This document shows, piece by piece, positions 17,791 through 28,698 of a DNA stretch of 64,000 nt. Each line of letters begins with the position of its first letter. Position 1 is the stretch's first letter. The position numbers and the translations under genes are program-made. Origin of the DNA: Leifsonia sp. NPDC080035 (GTDB lineage Bacteria > Actinomycetota > Actinomycetes > Actinomycetales > Microbacteriaceae); the NCBI RefSeq assembly GCF_040050925.1, contig NZ_CP157390.1, positions 3,782,001 through 3,846,000 of the forward strand. The letters run 5' to 3'. The notes beneath the pieces are model-generated. The model was not told the origin of the DNA. It searched no databases and saw only the letters and a list, made by a program, of their open reading frames with translations.

Positions 17791-18704
17791 GCGCCACGCT
17801 CGAGAAGCCCGCCACCATCCCCACCCGCGCCCAGGCGCCGCGTTCGGCGCACGACCGCTCGGCGGGCAAGCGCCCGGGGATGCGCATCCTCGTGACCGGC
17901 ATCCTCGTGGTCGTCGCGATCTACTTCCTGGTGCCCGTGTACTGGGTGGTCGTGGCCGCGACCAAGACCACGCAGGACCTCTTCGCCAGCAACGGCTTCT
18001 GGTTCGCGGGGAATTTCGCGCTCTGGCACAACCTCTCCGAGGTGCTCGGCTACGACGACGGCATCTTCCTGCGCTGGCTGCTCAACTCGGTGATCTACGC
18101 GGGCATCGGCGCGCTGCTGGCGACGTACTTCGCCGCGGCGGGCGGATACGCCCTCTCGCGCTACACGTTCCGCGGCCGCGGGTTCGTGTTCGGGATGGTG
18201 CTCGGCGGCGTGCTCGTGCCGGGCACCGCGACCGCGCTGCCACTGTTCCTGCTGTTCAGCGACCTCGGTCTCGCGAACACGTACGGGGCGGTGCTGCTGC
18301 CCTCGCTGGTCTCGCCGTTCGGCCTGTTCCTCTGCCGGATCTACGCCGACGCGACGGTGGACACGGCCCTGCTGGAGGCGGCGCGACTCGACGGCGCCGG
18401 AGAGCTGCGGATCTTCCACACCGTTGGCCTGCGCATCCTCACGCCCGCGCTCGTGACGGTCTTCCTGTTCCAGCTCGTCGGGATCTGGAACAACTACTTC
18501 CTCCCGCTCGTGATGCTCTCCGACACCAAGCTGTACCCGATCACCCTCGGCCTGAACGCCTGGCGCGCCCAGACGGACCGGCTGCCCGAGTTCTACGAGC
18601 TCACCACCGGCGGCGTGCTGCTGTCGATCATCCCCCTCGCCGTCGCCATGATCGTGCTCCAGCGGTTCTGGCGCGGCGGCCTCACCGAAGGAGCCGTGAA
18701 ATAG
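17787..18704 (+). CDS. Carbohydrate ABC transporter permease (MalG-type)
   Basis: A 305-aa permease. After a polar N-terminal tail of about 40 residues comes the first helix (ILVTGILVVVAIYFLVPVYW). The EAA motif LEAARLDGAGELRIFHTVGL sits near residue 195 and PLVMLSDTKLYPITLGL near the end is typical of MalG partners. The ATG at 17787 overlaps the upstream stop (ATGA). The last base of its TAG stop is the first base of the beta-galactosidase GTG start. Confidence 0.93.
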   Translation: MSATLEKPATIPTRAQAPRSAHDRSAGKRPGMRILVTGILVVVAIYFLVPVYWVVVAATKTTQDLFASNGFWFAGNFALWHNLSEVLGYDDGIFLRWLLNSVIYAGIGALLATYFAAAGGYALSRYTFRGRGFVFGMVLGGVLVPGTATALPLFLLFSDLGLANTYGAVLLPSLVSPFGLFLCRIYADATVDTALLEAARLDGAGELRIFHTVGLRILTPALVTVFLFQLVGIWNNYFLPLVMLSDTKLYPITLGLNAWRAQTDRLPEFYELTTGGVLLSIIPLAVAMIVLQRFWRGGLTEGAVK

Positions 18705-21658
18705 TGCTGACCCCCTCCTACCTCGCCGACACCGCGCCGGGCCGCGGCGCGCGCGTCGAACCGCGGTCGTGGTTGCACACCGACGCGCCGTCGCTCTCTC
18801 TGAACGGGCCGTGGCGGTTCCGGCTCTCGCCGCACGCCGCGCTGCCGGAGGACGTGGCGTCGCCGGAGCTTGACGACAGCGGCTGGGACAGCATCCCCGT
18901 CCCCGCGCACTGGGTGCTCGAGGGCGACGGGGCGTACGGCCGGCCGGCGTACACGAACGTGCAGTTCCCGTTCCCGATCGACCCGCCGCACGTGCCGGAC
19001 GAGAACCCGACCGGCGACTACCGGCGCGGCTTCACGATGCCGGCGGACTGGCCGGCCGACGCGCGGGTCGCGCTGCGCTTCGACGGGGTGGAGTCGCTCT
19101 ACCGGGTCTGGCTGAACGGCGAGGAGGTCGGCATCGCCACCGGCAGCCGGCTGGCGCAGGAGTTCGACGTGACCGGTCTCATCCGGGACGGCGCGAACCT
19201 GCTCTCGGTCCGGGTCCACCAGTGGTCGCCCGCCAGCTACCTGGAGGACCAGGACCAGTGGTGGCTGCCCGGCATCTTCCGCGACGTGACACTGGTGGCG
19301 CGACCGGCGGACGGGATCGAGGACCTCTGGCTGCGGACCGGCTTCGAGAACGGCGACGGCACGGTCCTCCCCGAGCTGGTCGCGGAGGAGGCGGCGTTCC
19401 CCGTGACGCTGCGCATCCCCGAGCTCGGCGTCGAGACGGTGTGGGCCAGCCCCGCCGCGGTGGCGCCGGTCGCCGTCGGCGGCGTCGAGCCGTGGACCGC
19501 CGAGACGCCGCGGCTCTACGAGGCGACGGTGGAGGCGCAGGGCGAGACCGCGACCCTCCGGCTGGGCTTCCGAACCGTGGAGATCCGCGGGGACCGGTTC
19601 CTCGTCAACGGACGCCGCGTGGTCTTCCACGGGATGAACCGGCACGAGACGCATCCCGAGCGCGGCCGCGTCTTCGACGAGCAGCACGCGCGCGAGGATC
19701 TGGCGCGGATGAAGCGGTTCAACGTCAACGCGATCCGCACCAGCCACTACCCGCCGCACCCGCGCCTGCTCGACCTCGCGGACGAGCTCGGCTTCTGGGT
19801 GATCCTGGAGTGCGACCTGGAGACGCACGGCTTCGAGACGGCAGGCTGGGCGCGCAACCCCAGCGACGACCCGGCCTGGCGGGAGGCGTACCTCGACCGC
19901 ATCCGGCGCACGGTGGAGCGCGACAAGAACCACCCCAGCATCGTGATCTGGTCGCTCGGCAACGAGTCCGGCACCGGCACGAACCTCGCGGCGATGTCGG
20001 CGTGGGTGCACGCCCGCGACCCCGAGCGTCCCGTGCACTACGAGGGCGACTACACCGGCGAGTACACCGACGTGTATTCGCGGATGTACTCGACCATCCC
20101 GGAGACGGAGCAGATCGGCACGGACGGCTCGCTCGCCCCGCTGCTCGGCTGCACGCCCGCGCAGGGCGCCCGTCAGCGGACCAAGCCGTTCATCCTGTGC
20201 GAGTACGCGCACGCCATGGGAAACGGTCCGGGCGCACTCGATCAGTACGACGAGCTCACCCGCCGCTTCCCGCGCCTGCACGGCGGCTTCGTCTGGGAGT
20301 GGCGCGACCACGGCATCCTCACCGAGACCGCGGACGGCACCCCCTTCTACGCCTATGGCGGCGACTTCGGCGAGGTGGTGCACGACGGCAACTTCGTGAT
20401 GGACGGAATGGTGCTCTCGAACGACGAGCCGACGCCGGGCCTGCACGAGTTCGCGGCCGTCGTGCAGCCGCTCCGGTTCGCGTTCGACGGGGGCGACCTG
20501 ATCGTCGAGAACGACCGGCACACCGCGGACACCGCCGACCTCGCGCTGCGCTGGCGGGTGGAGCACGATGGGCGCACCGTCGCCTCCGGTGTGCTCGACG
20601 CACCGGTCGTCGCCGCCGGTTCCGGGGCCCGCATTCCGCTGCCGGCCGTCGAGGTCGCAGCCGATGCCGAGACGTGGCTGACGGTGGATGCGGTGCTCGC
20701 CGCCGACACCGCCTGGGCCCCGGCGGGGCACGTCGTCGCCACCGCCCAGCACGACCTGTCCGCCGCGCTTCCCCTGCCCGCCACCGTTCTGCCCTCTGGC
20801 TGGCGCACCGGCGACGGCACGTTGACGCTCGGCCCCGCGGAGTTCGAGGGGGGCCGACTGGTGCGGCTCGGCGGACGCGCGGTCTCCGGCCCGCGGCTCG
20901 AGCTGTTCCGCGCCCCGACCGACAACGACGAGGGCGCCGCGTTCAGCGACCCGACCGGCAGCGATGCCAGCGTGCCGGGGGTCTCCAGCGCGAGCCTGTG
21001 GCGCCAGCAGGGCCTCGACCGGCTCACCCGCCGGCTCGTGAGCGTCGAGGAGGCGCCGGGCGCGCTCCGCACGATCGAGCGGGTCTCGGCCGCGAACGCG
21101 GCACGCACCGTGACCGTCGAGACGGTGTGGGCCATCGCCGGGGATGCGCTGGAGCTGCGAGTCGAGATCGAGCCGTCCGCCGGGTGGCCGAGCGTCTGGC
21201 CGCGCATCGGCGTCCGCTTCGACATCCCGGACGCCGGCGACCCGATCGCGGGGGCGGAGTGGTTCGGCACCGGGCCTCTGGAGTCGTACCCGGACAGCAT
21301 GCGCGCGGCGCAGGTCGGGCGGTACTCCGCGTCCGTCGCCGACCTCTCCGTCGAGTACGCCCGGCCCCAGGAGACCGGGCACCGCTCGGCGGTGCGCACG
21401 CTCGACATCGGCCCGTTCGCACTCGAGGTGCTCCCGGATGCGCGCGGGCGCCGCGCGGGGTTCTCGCTCGGGCGGCACACGCCGCAGCAGATCGCGGCGG
21501 CCGGCCACCCGCACGAGCTGCCCGAGACGGAGTCGACGGTGCTCATCCTGGACGCCGCGCAGCACGGCCTCGGCTCGCGGGCGTGCGGGCCGGACGTCTG
21601 GCCGACGCACGCGCTGCGGCCGGAAGCGCGCACGCTGCGCGTCCGCATCCGCGCCTGA
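18704..21658 (+). CDS. Beta-galactosidase, glycoside hydrolase family 2 (LacZ-like)
   Basis: A 984-aa GH2 enzyme of usual LacZ length. Domain order: sugar-binding jelly roll (from LNGPWRFRLSPHAALPEDV), Ig-like domain, TIM barrel, and a C-terminal beta-sandwich domain. The acid/base Glu is in SLGNESGTG near residue 425 and the nucleophile Glu in ILCEYAHAMGNGPG near residue 500. HGMNRHETHPERGRV precedes the barrel. It has no signal peptide, so imported oligosaccharide would be cut in the cytoplasm. It is coupled by 1 nt to the permease and belongs to the TetR-flanked operon; the true substrate need not be lactose. Confidence 0.92.
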   Translation: MLTPSYLADTAPGRGARVEPRSWLHTDAPSLSLNGPWRFRLSPHAALPEDVASPELDDSGWDSIPVPAHWVLEGDGAYGRPAYTNVQFPFPIDPPHVPDENPTGDYRRGFTMPADWPADARVALRFDGVESLYRVWLNGEEVGIATGSRLAQEFDVTGLIRDGANLLSVRVHQWSPASYLEDQDQWWLPGIFRDVTLVARPADGIEDLWLRTGFENGDGTVLPELVAEEAAFPVTLRIPELGVETVWASPAAVAPVAVGGVEPWTAETPRLYEATVEAQGETATLRLGFRTVEIRGDRFLVNGRRVVFHGMNRHETHPERGRVFDEQHAREDLARMKRFNVNAIRTSHYPPHPRLLDLADELGFWVILECDLETHGFETAGWARNPSDDPAWREAYLDRIRRTVERDKNHPSIVIWSLGNESGTGTNLAAMSAWVHARDPERPVHYEGDYTGEYTDVYSRMYSTIPETEQIGTDGSLAPLLGCTPAQGARQRTKPFILCEYAHAMGNGPGALDQYDELTRRFPRLHGGFVWEWRDHGILTETADGTPFYAYGGDFGEVVHDGNFVMDGMVLSNDEPTPGLHEFAAVVQPLRFAFDGGDLIVENDRHTADTADLALRWRVEHDGRTVASGVLDAPVVAAGSGARIPLPAVEVAADAETWLTVDAVLAADTAWAPAGHVVATAQHDLSAALPLPATVLPSGWRTGDGTLTLGPAEFEGGRLVRLGGRAVSGPRLELFRAPTDNDEGAAFSDPTGSDASVPGVSSASLWRQQGLDRLTRRLVSVEEAPGALRTIERVSAANAARTVTVETVWAIAGDALELRVEIEPSAGWPSVWPRIGVRFDIPDAGDPIAGAEWFGTGPLESYPDSMRAAQVGRYSASVADLSVEYARPQETGHRSAVRTLDIGPFALEVLPDARGRRAGFSLGRHTPQQIAAAGHPHELPETESTVLILDAAQHGLGSRACGPDVWPTHALRPEARTLRVRIRA

Positions 21659-21662
21659 ACGC

Positions 21663-21699
21663 GACCGAGGGGCACGTCGCGACGACGTGCCCCTCGGTC
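21663..21699. terminator. Bidirectional 17-bp stem hairpin
   Basis: GACCGAGGGGCACGTCG (21663-21679) pairs perfectly with 21683-21699; the nominal loop is three bases (CGA). It sits between the convergent beta-galactosidase and aldo/keto reductase genes. Its core GGGCACGTCG is shared with the hairpin at 35148-35202. Confidence 0.85.
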
Positions 21700-21707
21700 A
21701 TGGTGCG

Positions 21708-22688
21708 TCAGCGGTTCAGCGGGCTCATGTCCGCGTAGCGGTCTCCCACGGGAGCCGCGACCGCATCCAGGCGCTCGATCTGCTCCGGAGACAGCACGAG
21801 CTCGTCGGCCGCCACGTTCTGCTCCAGGTTCTCGACACGGCGGGTGCCGGGGATGGGCGCGATGTCGTCGCCCTTGGCCAGCAGCCACGCGAGCGCGACC
21901 TGGCCGGGCTTCGCGCCCGCCTCCTTCGCGACCTGGTCGACCTGCTCGACGATGCGGATGTTCGCCTCCAGGTTGTCGCCCTCGAACCGCGGGTTGAAGC
22001 GGCGGAAGTCGTCCTCGGAGAGCTCGTCGAGGCTGCGGATCGTGCCGGTCAGGAATCCGCGGCCGAGCGGCGAATACGGGACGAAGCCGATCCCGAGCTC
22101 GCGCACCGTCGGCAGCACCTCCGCCTCGGGGTCGCGGGTCCAGAGCGAGTACTCCGTCTGGATGGCCGTCACCGGGTGCACGGCGTTCGCGCGACGGATC
22201 GTCTCCGGTGCCGCCTCCGACAGCCCGTAGTGCCGGATCTTGCCCTCCTCGATCAGCTCGGCGAGTGCGCCGACGGTGTCCTCGATGGGCGTGCCCGGGT
22301 CCATCCGGTGCTGGTAGTACAGGTCGATGTAGTCGGTGTTCAGGCGCCGCAGCGACCCCTCCACCGAGAGGCGGACGTTCTCCGGCGACCCGTCGAGCCC
22401 GCGCTCGTCCTTCTGCCGGTGCAGGATGGTGCCGAACTTGGTGGCGATCACGACCCGGTCCCTGCGGCCGTCCGCGAACGCGCGGGCCAGCAGCTCCTCG
22501 TTCGTGTACGGCCCATAGATCTCGGCGGTGTCGAAGAACGTGACGCCCAGGTCCATGGCCCGGTGGATGGTGCGGATCGAGCCGGCGTCGTCCTGCCCCG
22601 CGCCGGTGTAGAACGCGGACATCCCCATGCAGCCGAGCCCCAGTCGCGAGACCTCGAGCGCTTTCGTTCCGAGAGTGATCTTCTTCAT
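21708..22688 (-). CDS. Aldo/keto reductase
   Basis: A 326-aa NADPH-dependent oxidoreductase of the AKR superfamily. The catalytic tetrad is visible: Asp53 and Tyr58 in FFDTAEIYGP, Lys84 in IATKFG, and His near 124 in LYYQHRMD. The cofactor-binding part GFVPYSPLGRGFLTGT and IPGTRRVENLEQNV follow. It reduces aldehydes or ketones; the substrate is not evident. Start ATG overlaps the MerR stop by 4 nt, so it is probably co-transcribed and controlled by that regulator. Confidence 0.92.
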   Translation of the reverse strand: MKKITLGTKALEVSRLGLGCMGMSAFYTGAGQDDAGSIRTIHRAMDLGVTFFDTAEIYGPYTNEELLARAFADGRRDRVVIATKFGTILHRQKDERGLDGSPENVRLSVEGSLRRLNTDYIDLYYQHRMDPGTPIEDTVGALAELIEEGKIRHYGLSEAAPETIRRANAVHPVTAIQTEYSLWTRDPEAEVLPTVRELGIGFVPYSPLGRGFLTGTIRSLDELSEDDFRRFNPRFEGDNLEANIRIVEQVDQVAKEAGAKPGQVALAWLLAKGDDIAPIPGTRRVENLEQNVAADELVLSPEQIERLDAVAAPVGDRYADMSPLNR

Positions 22689-23071
22689 GCGTTCTCTTCT
22701 GCTTTCTGTCGGTAGAGACCGATCTTCACGTCGATGGCGGCGAGGCTCGCCGTCATCTCCTCGAGCTGCCGGACGACGGCCATCCGGTGGATGAGCAGCA
22801 GTTCCAGCCGCTCGCCGCTGGTGTCCTCGCCCCTGCGTGCCAGCTCGACGTAGTCGCGCATCCTGGCGATCGGCATGGCGGTGGAGCGCAGCCGGGTGAG
22901 GAAGGTCACCCAGGTCACGTCCGCCTCTGTGTAGCGCCGATGCCGGGAGGATGCGCGGCCGACCGGCGTCAGCATGAGTCCCTCGCGCTCGTAGTAGCGC
23001 AGCGTGTGGGCGGAGAGCCCGGTGCGCTCGGCCACGTCGGAGATGGAGAGCGCCGTGCTGGTCTCGGTCAT
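22685..23071 (-). CDS. MerR-family transcriptional regulator
   Basis: A 128-aa regulator. The N-terminal winged helix SISDVAERTGLSAHTLRYYEREGL is typical, followed by the RRYTEADVTWVTFL wing and a coiled-coil dimerisation helix (RMAVVRQLEEMTASLAAIDVKIGLY). No cysteines are present in the ligand region, so it is not a metal sensor; such AdhR-like regulators commonly respond to reactive aldehydes. The ATG at 23071 excludes an unrelated extension. It is transcribed with the aldo/keto reductase. A perfect inverted repeat is upstream. Confidence 0.88.
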   Translation of the reverse strand: MTETSTALSISDVAERTGLSAHTLRYYEREGLMLTPVGRASSRHRRYTEADVTWVTFLTRLRSTAMPIARMRDYVELARRGEDTSGERLELLLIHRMAVVRQLEEMTASLAAIDVKIGLYRQKAEENA

Positions 23072-23084
23072 ACCGTCACGATAA

Positions 23085-23106
23085 GACTTCGAGCGCACTC
23101 GAAGTC
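23085..23106 (-). promoter_or_regulatory. MerR operator inside a long-spacer promoter
   Basis: GACTTCGAG and CTCGAAGTC (23085-23093 and 23098-23106) form a perfect 9-bp inverted repeat with a 4-base spacer. On the minus strand a TTGACT at 23108-23103 and a TATCGT at 23083-23078 stand 19 bp apart, the expanded spacer typical of MerR-activated promoters, with the repeat between them. It lies 14 nt before the MerR start, so autoregulation of the MerR/aldo-keto reductase operon is likely. Confidence 0.7.
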
Positions 23107-23141
23107 AACTGCGCGTCGGTGGCCGCTGCTACCGTCGCGGC

Positions 23142-23678
23142 ATGTCTCTCATGAAGTACTACGTCGCGTCCTCGATCGACGGTTTCATCGCCGACCCCCA
23201 CGACCGCATCGACTGGCTGCTCCAGTTCGGGTTCGAGGAGTTCGACGAGCACTACCAGGCGTTCCTCTCCGGCATCGGCGCGCTGGTGATGGGTGCGACG
23301 ACGTACGAGTTCATCCTCGGCGAGCCGGCGGCCGAGTGGCCGTACGCGGGCATCCCCGCCTGGGTGGTGACGCACCGGCAGCTCGCCGTGCCGGACGGCG
23401 CGGACGTCACCTTCTTCTCCGGCGACATCGCGCAGCTCGACACGGAGCTGCGGGACGCGGCGGGCGACCGCGACGTGTGGCTGGTCGGCGGCGGAGCGCT
23501 GGCGGCGCAGTTCGCCGCGCTCGGGCTGGTGGACGAGCTGCATGTCACCTACGTGCCGGTGCTCGTCGGCTCCGGAAAGCCCCTGCTGCCGGTCGCCGAG
23601 GCCAGCCGTCCGCTGGTGCTCGCCGGCACGAAGACGTTCCCGTCCGGTTCGGTGGAGCACGTCTACCGCTTCGCGTGA
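23142..23678 (+). CDS. Dihydrofolate reductase-like / RibD C-terminal domain protein
   Basis: A 178-aa protein with the start MKYYVASSIDGFIADP, LVMGATTYEF, and GDRDVWLVGGGALAAQF near residue 107. These match the RibD_C-like group of small NADPH-dependent reductases that many genomes annotate as dihydrofolate reductase family proteins; it is not necessarily a real DHFR. It is divergent from the MerR gene. No close functional partner is visible. Confidence 0.85.
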   Translation: MSLMKYYVASSIDGFIADPHDRIDWLLQFGFEEFDEHYQAFLSGIGALVMGATTYEFILGEPAAEWPYAGIPAWVVTHRQLAVPDGADVTFFSGDIAQLDTELRDAAGDRDVWLVGGGALAAQFAALGLVDELHVTYVPVLVGSGKPLLPVAEASRPLVLAGTKTFPSGSVEHVYRFA

Positions 23679-23704
23679 CCCGCGGCCCGCGGCGGCGCCG
23701 CCCG

Positions 23705-25663
23705 TTACGCGCGGCGGTTCTTGGCGTTCTCGTCCACGGTGCGGTCGGCCAGGTCGTCTGCCGGGAGCGGCCGGGCGATCGGGACACGGCTGCCGAGCAC
23801 CTGCGCCACGAGGTCGCGGGCGATCTTCTGCGGGGTGAGCCCGGCGTCCTCGAGGATCTGGTCGCGGGTGGCGTGGTCGATGAACTCGTCGGGCAGACCC
23901 AGCTCGTCCACCGCCGTGTCGATGCCGGCCTCGCGCAGGTCCTGCCGGACGCGCGTGCCGATGCCGCCGACCCGGATGCCGTCCTCGATCGTCACCACGA
24001 TCCGGTGCTCCGCCGCGAGGCTCAGGATGCTCTTCGGCACCGGCACCACCCAGCGCGGGTCGACCACGGTCGCACCGATGCCCTGGGCGGCGAGCCGGTC
24101 GGCGACCTTGAGGCCGAGGTCGGCCATCGGCCCGACCGTGACGAGCAGCACATCCCGGCGGTCGCTCTCGCGCAGCACGTCCACGCCGTCGTCCAAGCGG
24201 CGGACCGCGTCGATGTCCGGCTGGACATTCCCCTTCGGGAAGCGCAGCACGGTCGGGGCGTCGTCCACGGCGACCGCCTCCGCCAGCTCCTCGCGGAAGC
24301 GCGTGCCGTCGCGGGGGGCCGCGAGCCGGATGTTCGGGACCACCTGCAGGATCGCGAGGTCCCAGATGCCGTGGTGGCTCGGGCCGTCCGGGCCGGTGAC
24401 GCCGGCACGGTCGAGCACGAACGTGACGCCCGCCTTGTGCAGGGCGACATCCATCAGCACCTGGTCGAAGGCCCGGTTGATGAAGGTCGCGTAGATGGCG
24501 ACGACGGGATGCAGCCCGCCGTAGGCAAGGCCGGCCGCGCTGGCCGCCGCGTGCTGCTCGGCGATGCCGACGTCGTGCACCCGGTCCGGGAAGCGCTCGG
24601 CGAATTTGTGCAGTCCGGTCGGCCGCAGCATCGCCGCGGTGATGCCGACGATCTTCGGGTTCTTCTCCGCCAGTCGCACCACCTCGTCGGCGAACACACC
24701 CGTCCAGCTCGGCTTGGACGAGCTGTCCACCGGCTCGCCGGTCTCCGGATCGATCTGCCCGACCGCGTGGAACTGGTCGGCCGCGTCGCGCAGGGCCGGC
24801 TCGTAGCCGCGGCCCTTCTGCGTGATGGCGTGGACGATGACCGGGGCGCCGTAGTTCTTCGCCTGGCGCAGCGCCTCCTCCATCGCCCCGATGTCGTGGC
24901 CGTGCACCGGCCCGATGTACTTGATGTCGAGGTTCGAGTAGAGCGCCTCGTTGTTGGAGAAGCGGCTGAGGAAGCCGTGCAGGCCGCCGCGCATCCCCCG
25001 GTAGAACGACTGACCAGGCGCGCCCAGCTTGTCGAAGGCCTTGCGGCTGGTGAGGTACAGGTTGCGGTACGTGCGGCGGGTGCGCACCGTGTTGAGGAAG
25101 CGCGCCATGCCGCCGATCGTCGGCGCATAGGAGCGGCCGTTGTCGTTGACGACGATGATGAGACGGCGGTTGTTGTCGTCGGAGATGTTGTTGAGCGCCT
25201 CCCACGTCATCCCGCCGGTGAGCGCGCCGTCGCCGACGACGGCGACGACGTGCCGGTCGTTCTGACCGGTCATCTCGAACGCACGGGAGATGCCGTCCGC
25301 CCAGCTGAGCGACGACGAGGCGTGCGAGCTCTCCACGATGTCGTGCTCGGACTCGGAGCGCTGCGGGTAGCCTGCAAGGCCGCCGCGCTGACGCAGCTGC
25401 GAGAAGTCCTGGCGGCCCGTCAGCAGCTTGTGCACGTAGGACTGGTGCCCGGTGTCGAACACGACGGCGTCGTGCGGGGAGTCGAAGACGCGGTGGATCG
25501 CGATCGTCGTCTCGACGACGCCGAGGTTGGGGCCGAGGTGACCGCCGGTCTTGGCGACGTTCGCCACGAGGAAGGCGCGCACCTCGCCCGCCAGCTGGTC
25601 GAGCTCCCGCTCCGTGAGCCGGTCGAGATCGCGCGGCCCGTGGATGGTTTCGAGAATGCTCAT
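23705..25663 (-). CDS. dxs: 1-deoxy-D-xylulose-5-phosphate synthase
   Basis: A 652-aa thiamine-diphosphate enzyme catalysing the first step of the MEP isoprenoid pathway (pyruvate + glyceraldehyde 3-phosphate). DTGHQSYVHKLLTGR, the TPP motif GDGALTGGM...NNRRLIIVVNDN, the second-domain PTGLHKFAERFPDRVHDVGIAEQHAA, and the C-terminal domain are all present. The ATG at 25663 gives the normal N-terminus (LDRLTERELDQLA). It follows aconitase on the same strand, separated by a hairpin, so it may be transcribed separately. Confidence 0.97.
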   Translation of the reverse strand: MSILETIHGPRDLDRLTERELDQLAGEVRAFLVANVAKTGGHLGPNLGVVETTIAIHRVFDSPHDAVVFDTGHQSYVHKLLTGRQDFSQLRQRGGLAGYPQRSESEHDIVESSHASSSLSWADGISRAFEMTGQNDRHVVAVVGDGALTGGMTWEALNNISDDNNRRLIIVVNDNGRSYAPTIGGMARFLNTVRTRRTYRNLYLTSRKAFDKLGAPGQSFYRGMRGGLHGFLSRFSNNEALYSNLDIKYIGPVHGHDIGAMEEALRQAKNYGAPVIVHAITQKGRGYEPALRDAADQFHAVGQIDPETGEPVDSSSKPSWTGVFADEVVRLAEKNPKIVGITAAMLRPTGLHKFAERFPDRVHDVGIAEQHAAASAAGLAYGGLHPVVAIYATFINRAFDQVLMDVALHKAGVTFVLDRAGVTGPDGPSHHGIWDLAILQVVPNIRLAAPRDGTRFREELAEAVAVDDAPTVLRFPKGNVQPDIDAVRRLDDGVDVLRESDRRDVLLVTVGPMADLGLKVADRLAAQGIGATVVDPRWVVPVPKSILSLAAEHRIVVTIEDGIRVGGIGTRVRQDLREAGIDTAVDELGLPDEFIDHATRDQILEDAGLTPQKIARDLVAQVLGSRVPIARPLPADDLADRTVDENAKNRRA

Positions 25664-25694
25664 GGTTTCGAGTGTAGAACCGCGGGAATCGGAA

Positions 25695-25723
25695 GAGGCT
25701 CGGAACCATCAGTTCCGAGCCTC
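25695..25723 (-). terminator. Hairpin between acnA and dxs
   Basis: A perfect 12-bp stem GAGGCTCGGAAC (25695-25706) with 25712-25723, loop CATCA, 20 nt beyond the aconitase stop. It is a plausible terminator for acnA ahead of dxs. Confidence 0.75.
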
Positions 25724-25742
25724 CCCCTTGACAACGGTCTGG

Positions 25743-28553
<2,811 letters not shown>

Positions 28554-28668
28554 TGTGCCCTCTCCTTCGTCGGCAGGGGATGTCCCGCAAGCCGTGTCCA
28601 TCTTTGTCGTGCGTCGAAGCGTGTTTCCACCAAGGTAAGCCTCAGTCGTCAAATCAGCTCGGGAAATA

Positions 28669-28686
28669 TATCTTGACGTCGAGATA
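28669..28686 (-). promoter_or_regulatory. Near-perfect 18-bp palindrome upstream of acnA
   Basis: TATCTTGACGTCGAGATA has eight of nine complementary pairs. It lies between the P-type ATPase stop and the acnA start, 116 nt before the latter. This shape fits an operator for a dimeric repressor. Which regulator binds cannot be told from the window. Confidence 0.55.
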
Positions 28687-28698
28687 AATCTAGCACGG

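Noticed and set aside
18593..21610. 1005-aa minus-strand frame opposite beta-galactosidase
   Set aside because: Same reason: a GH2 enzyme with catalytic Glu residues occupies the other strand.
28620..28660. Iron-regulator (DtxR/IdeR) box upstream of acnA
   Set aside because: On the minus strand TGAGGCTTACCTTGG matches only about half of the 19-bp consensus, mostly in one half-site; too weak to call.
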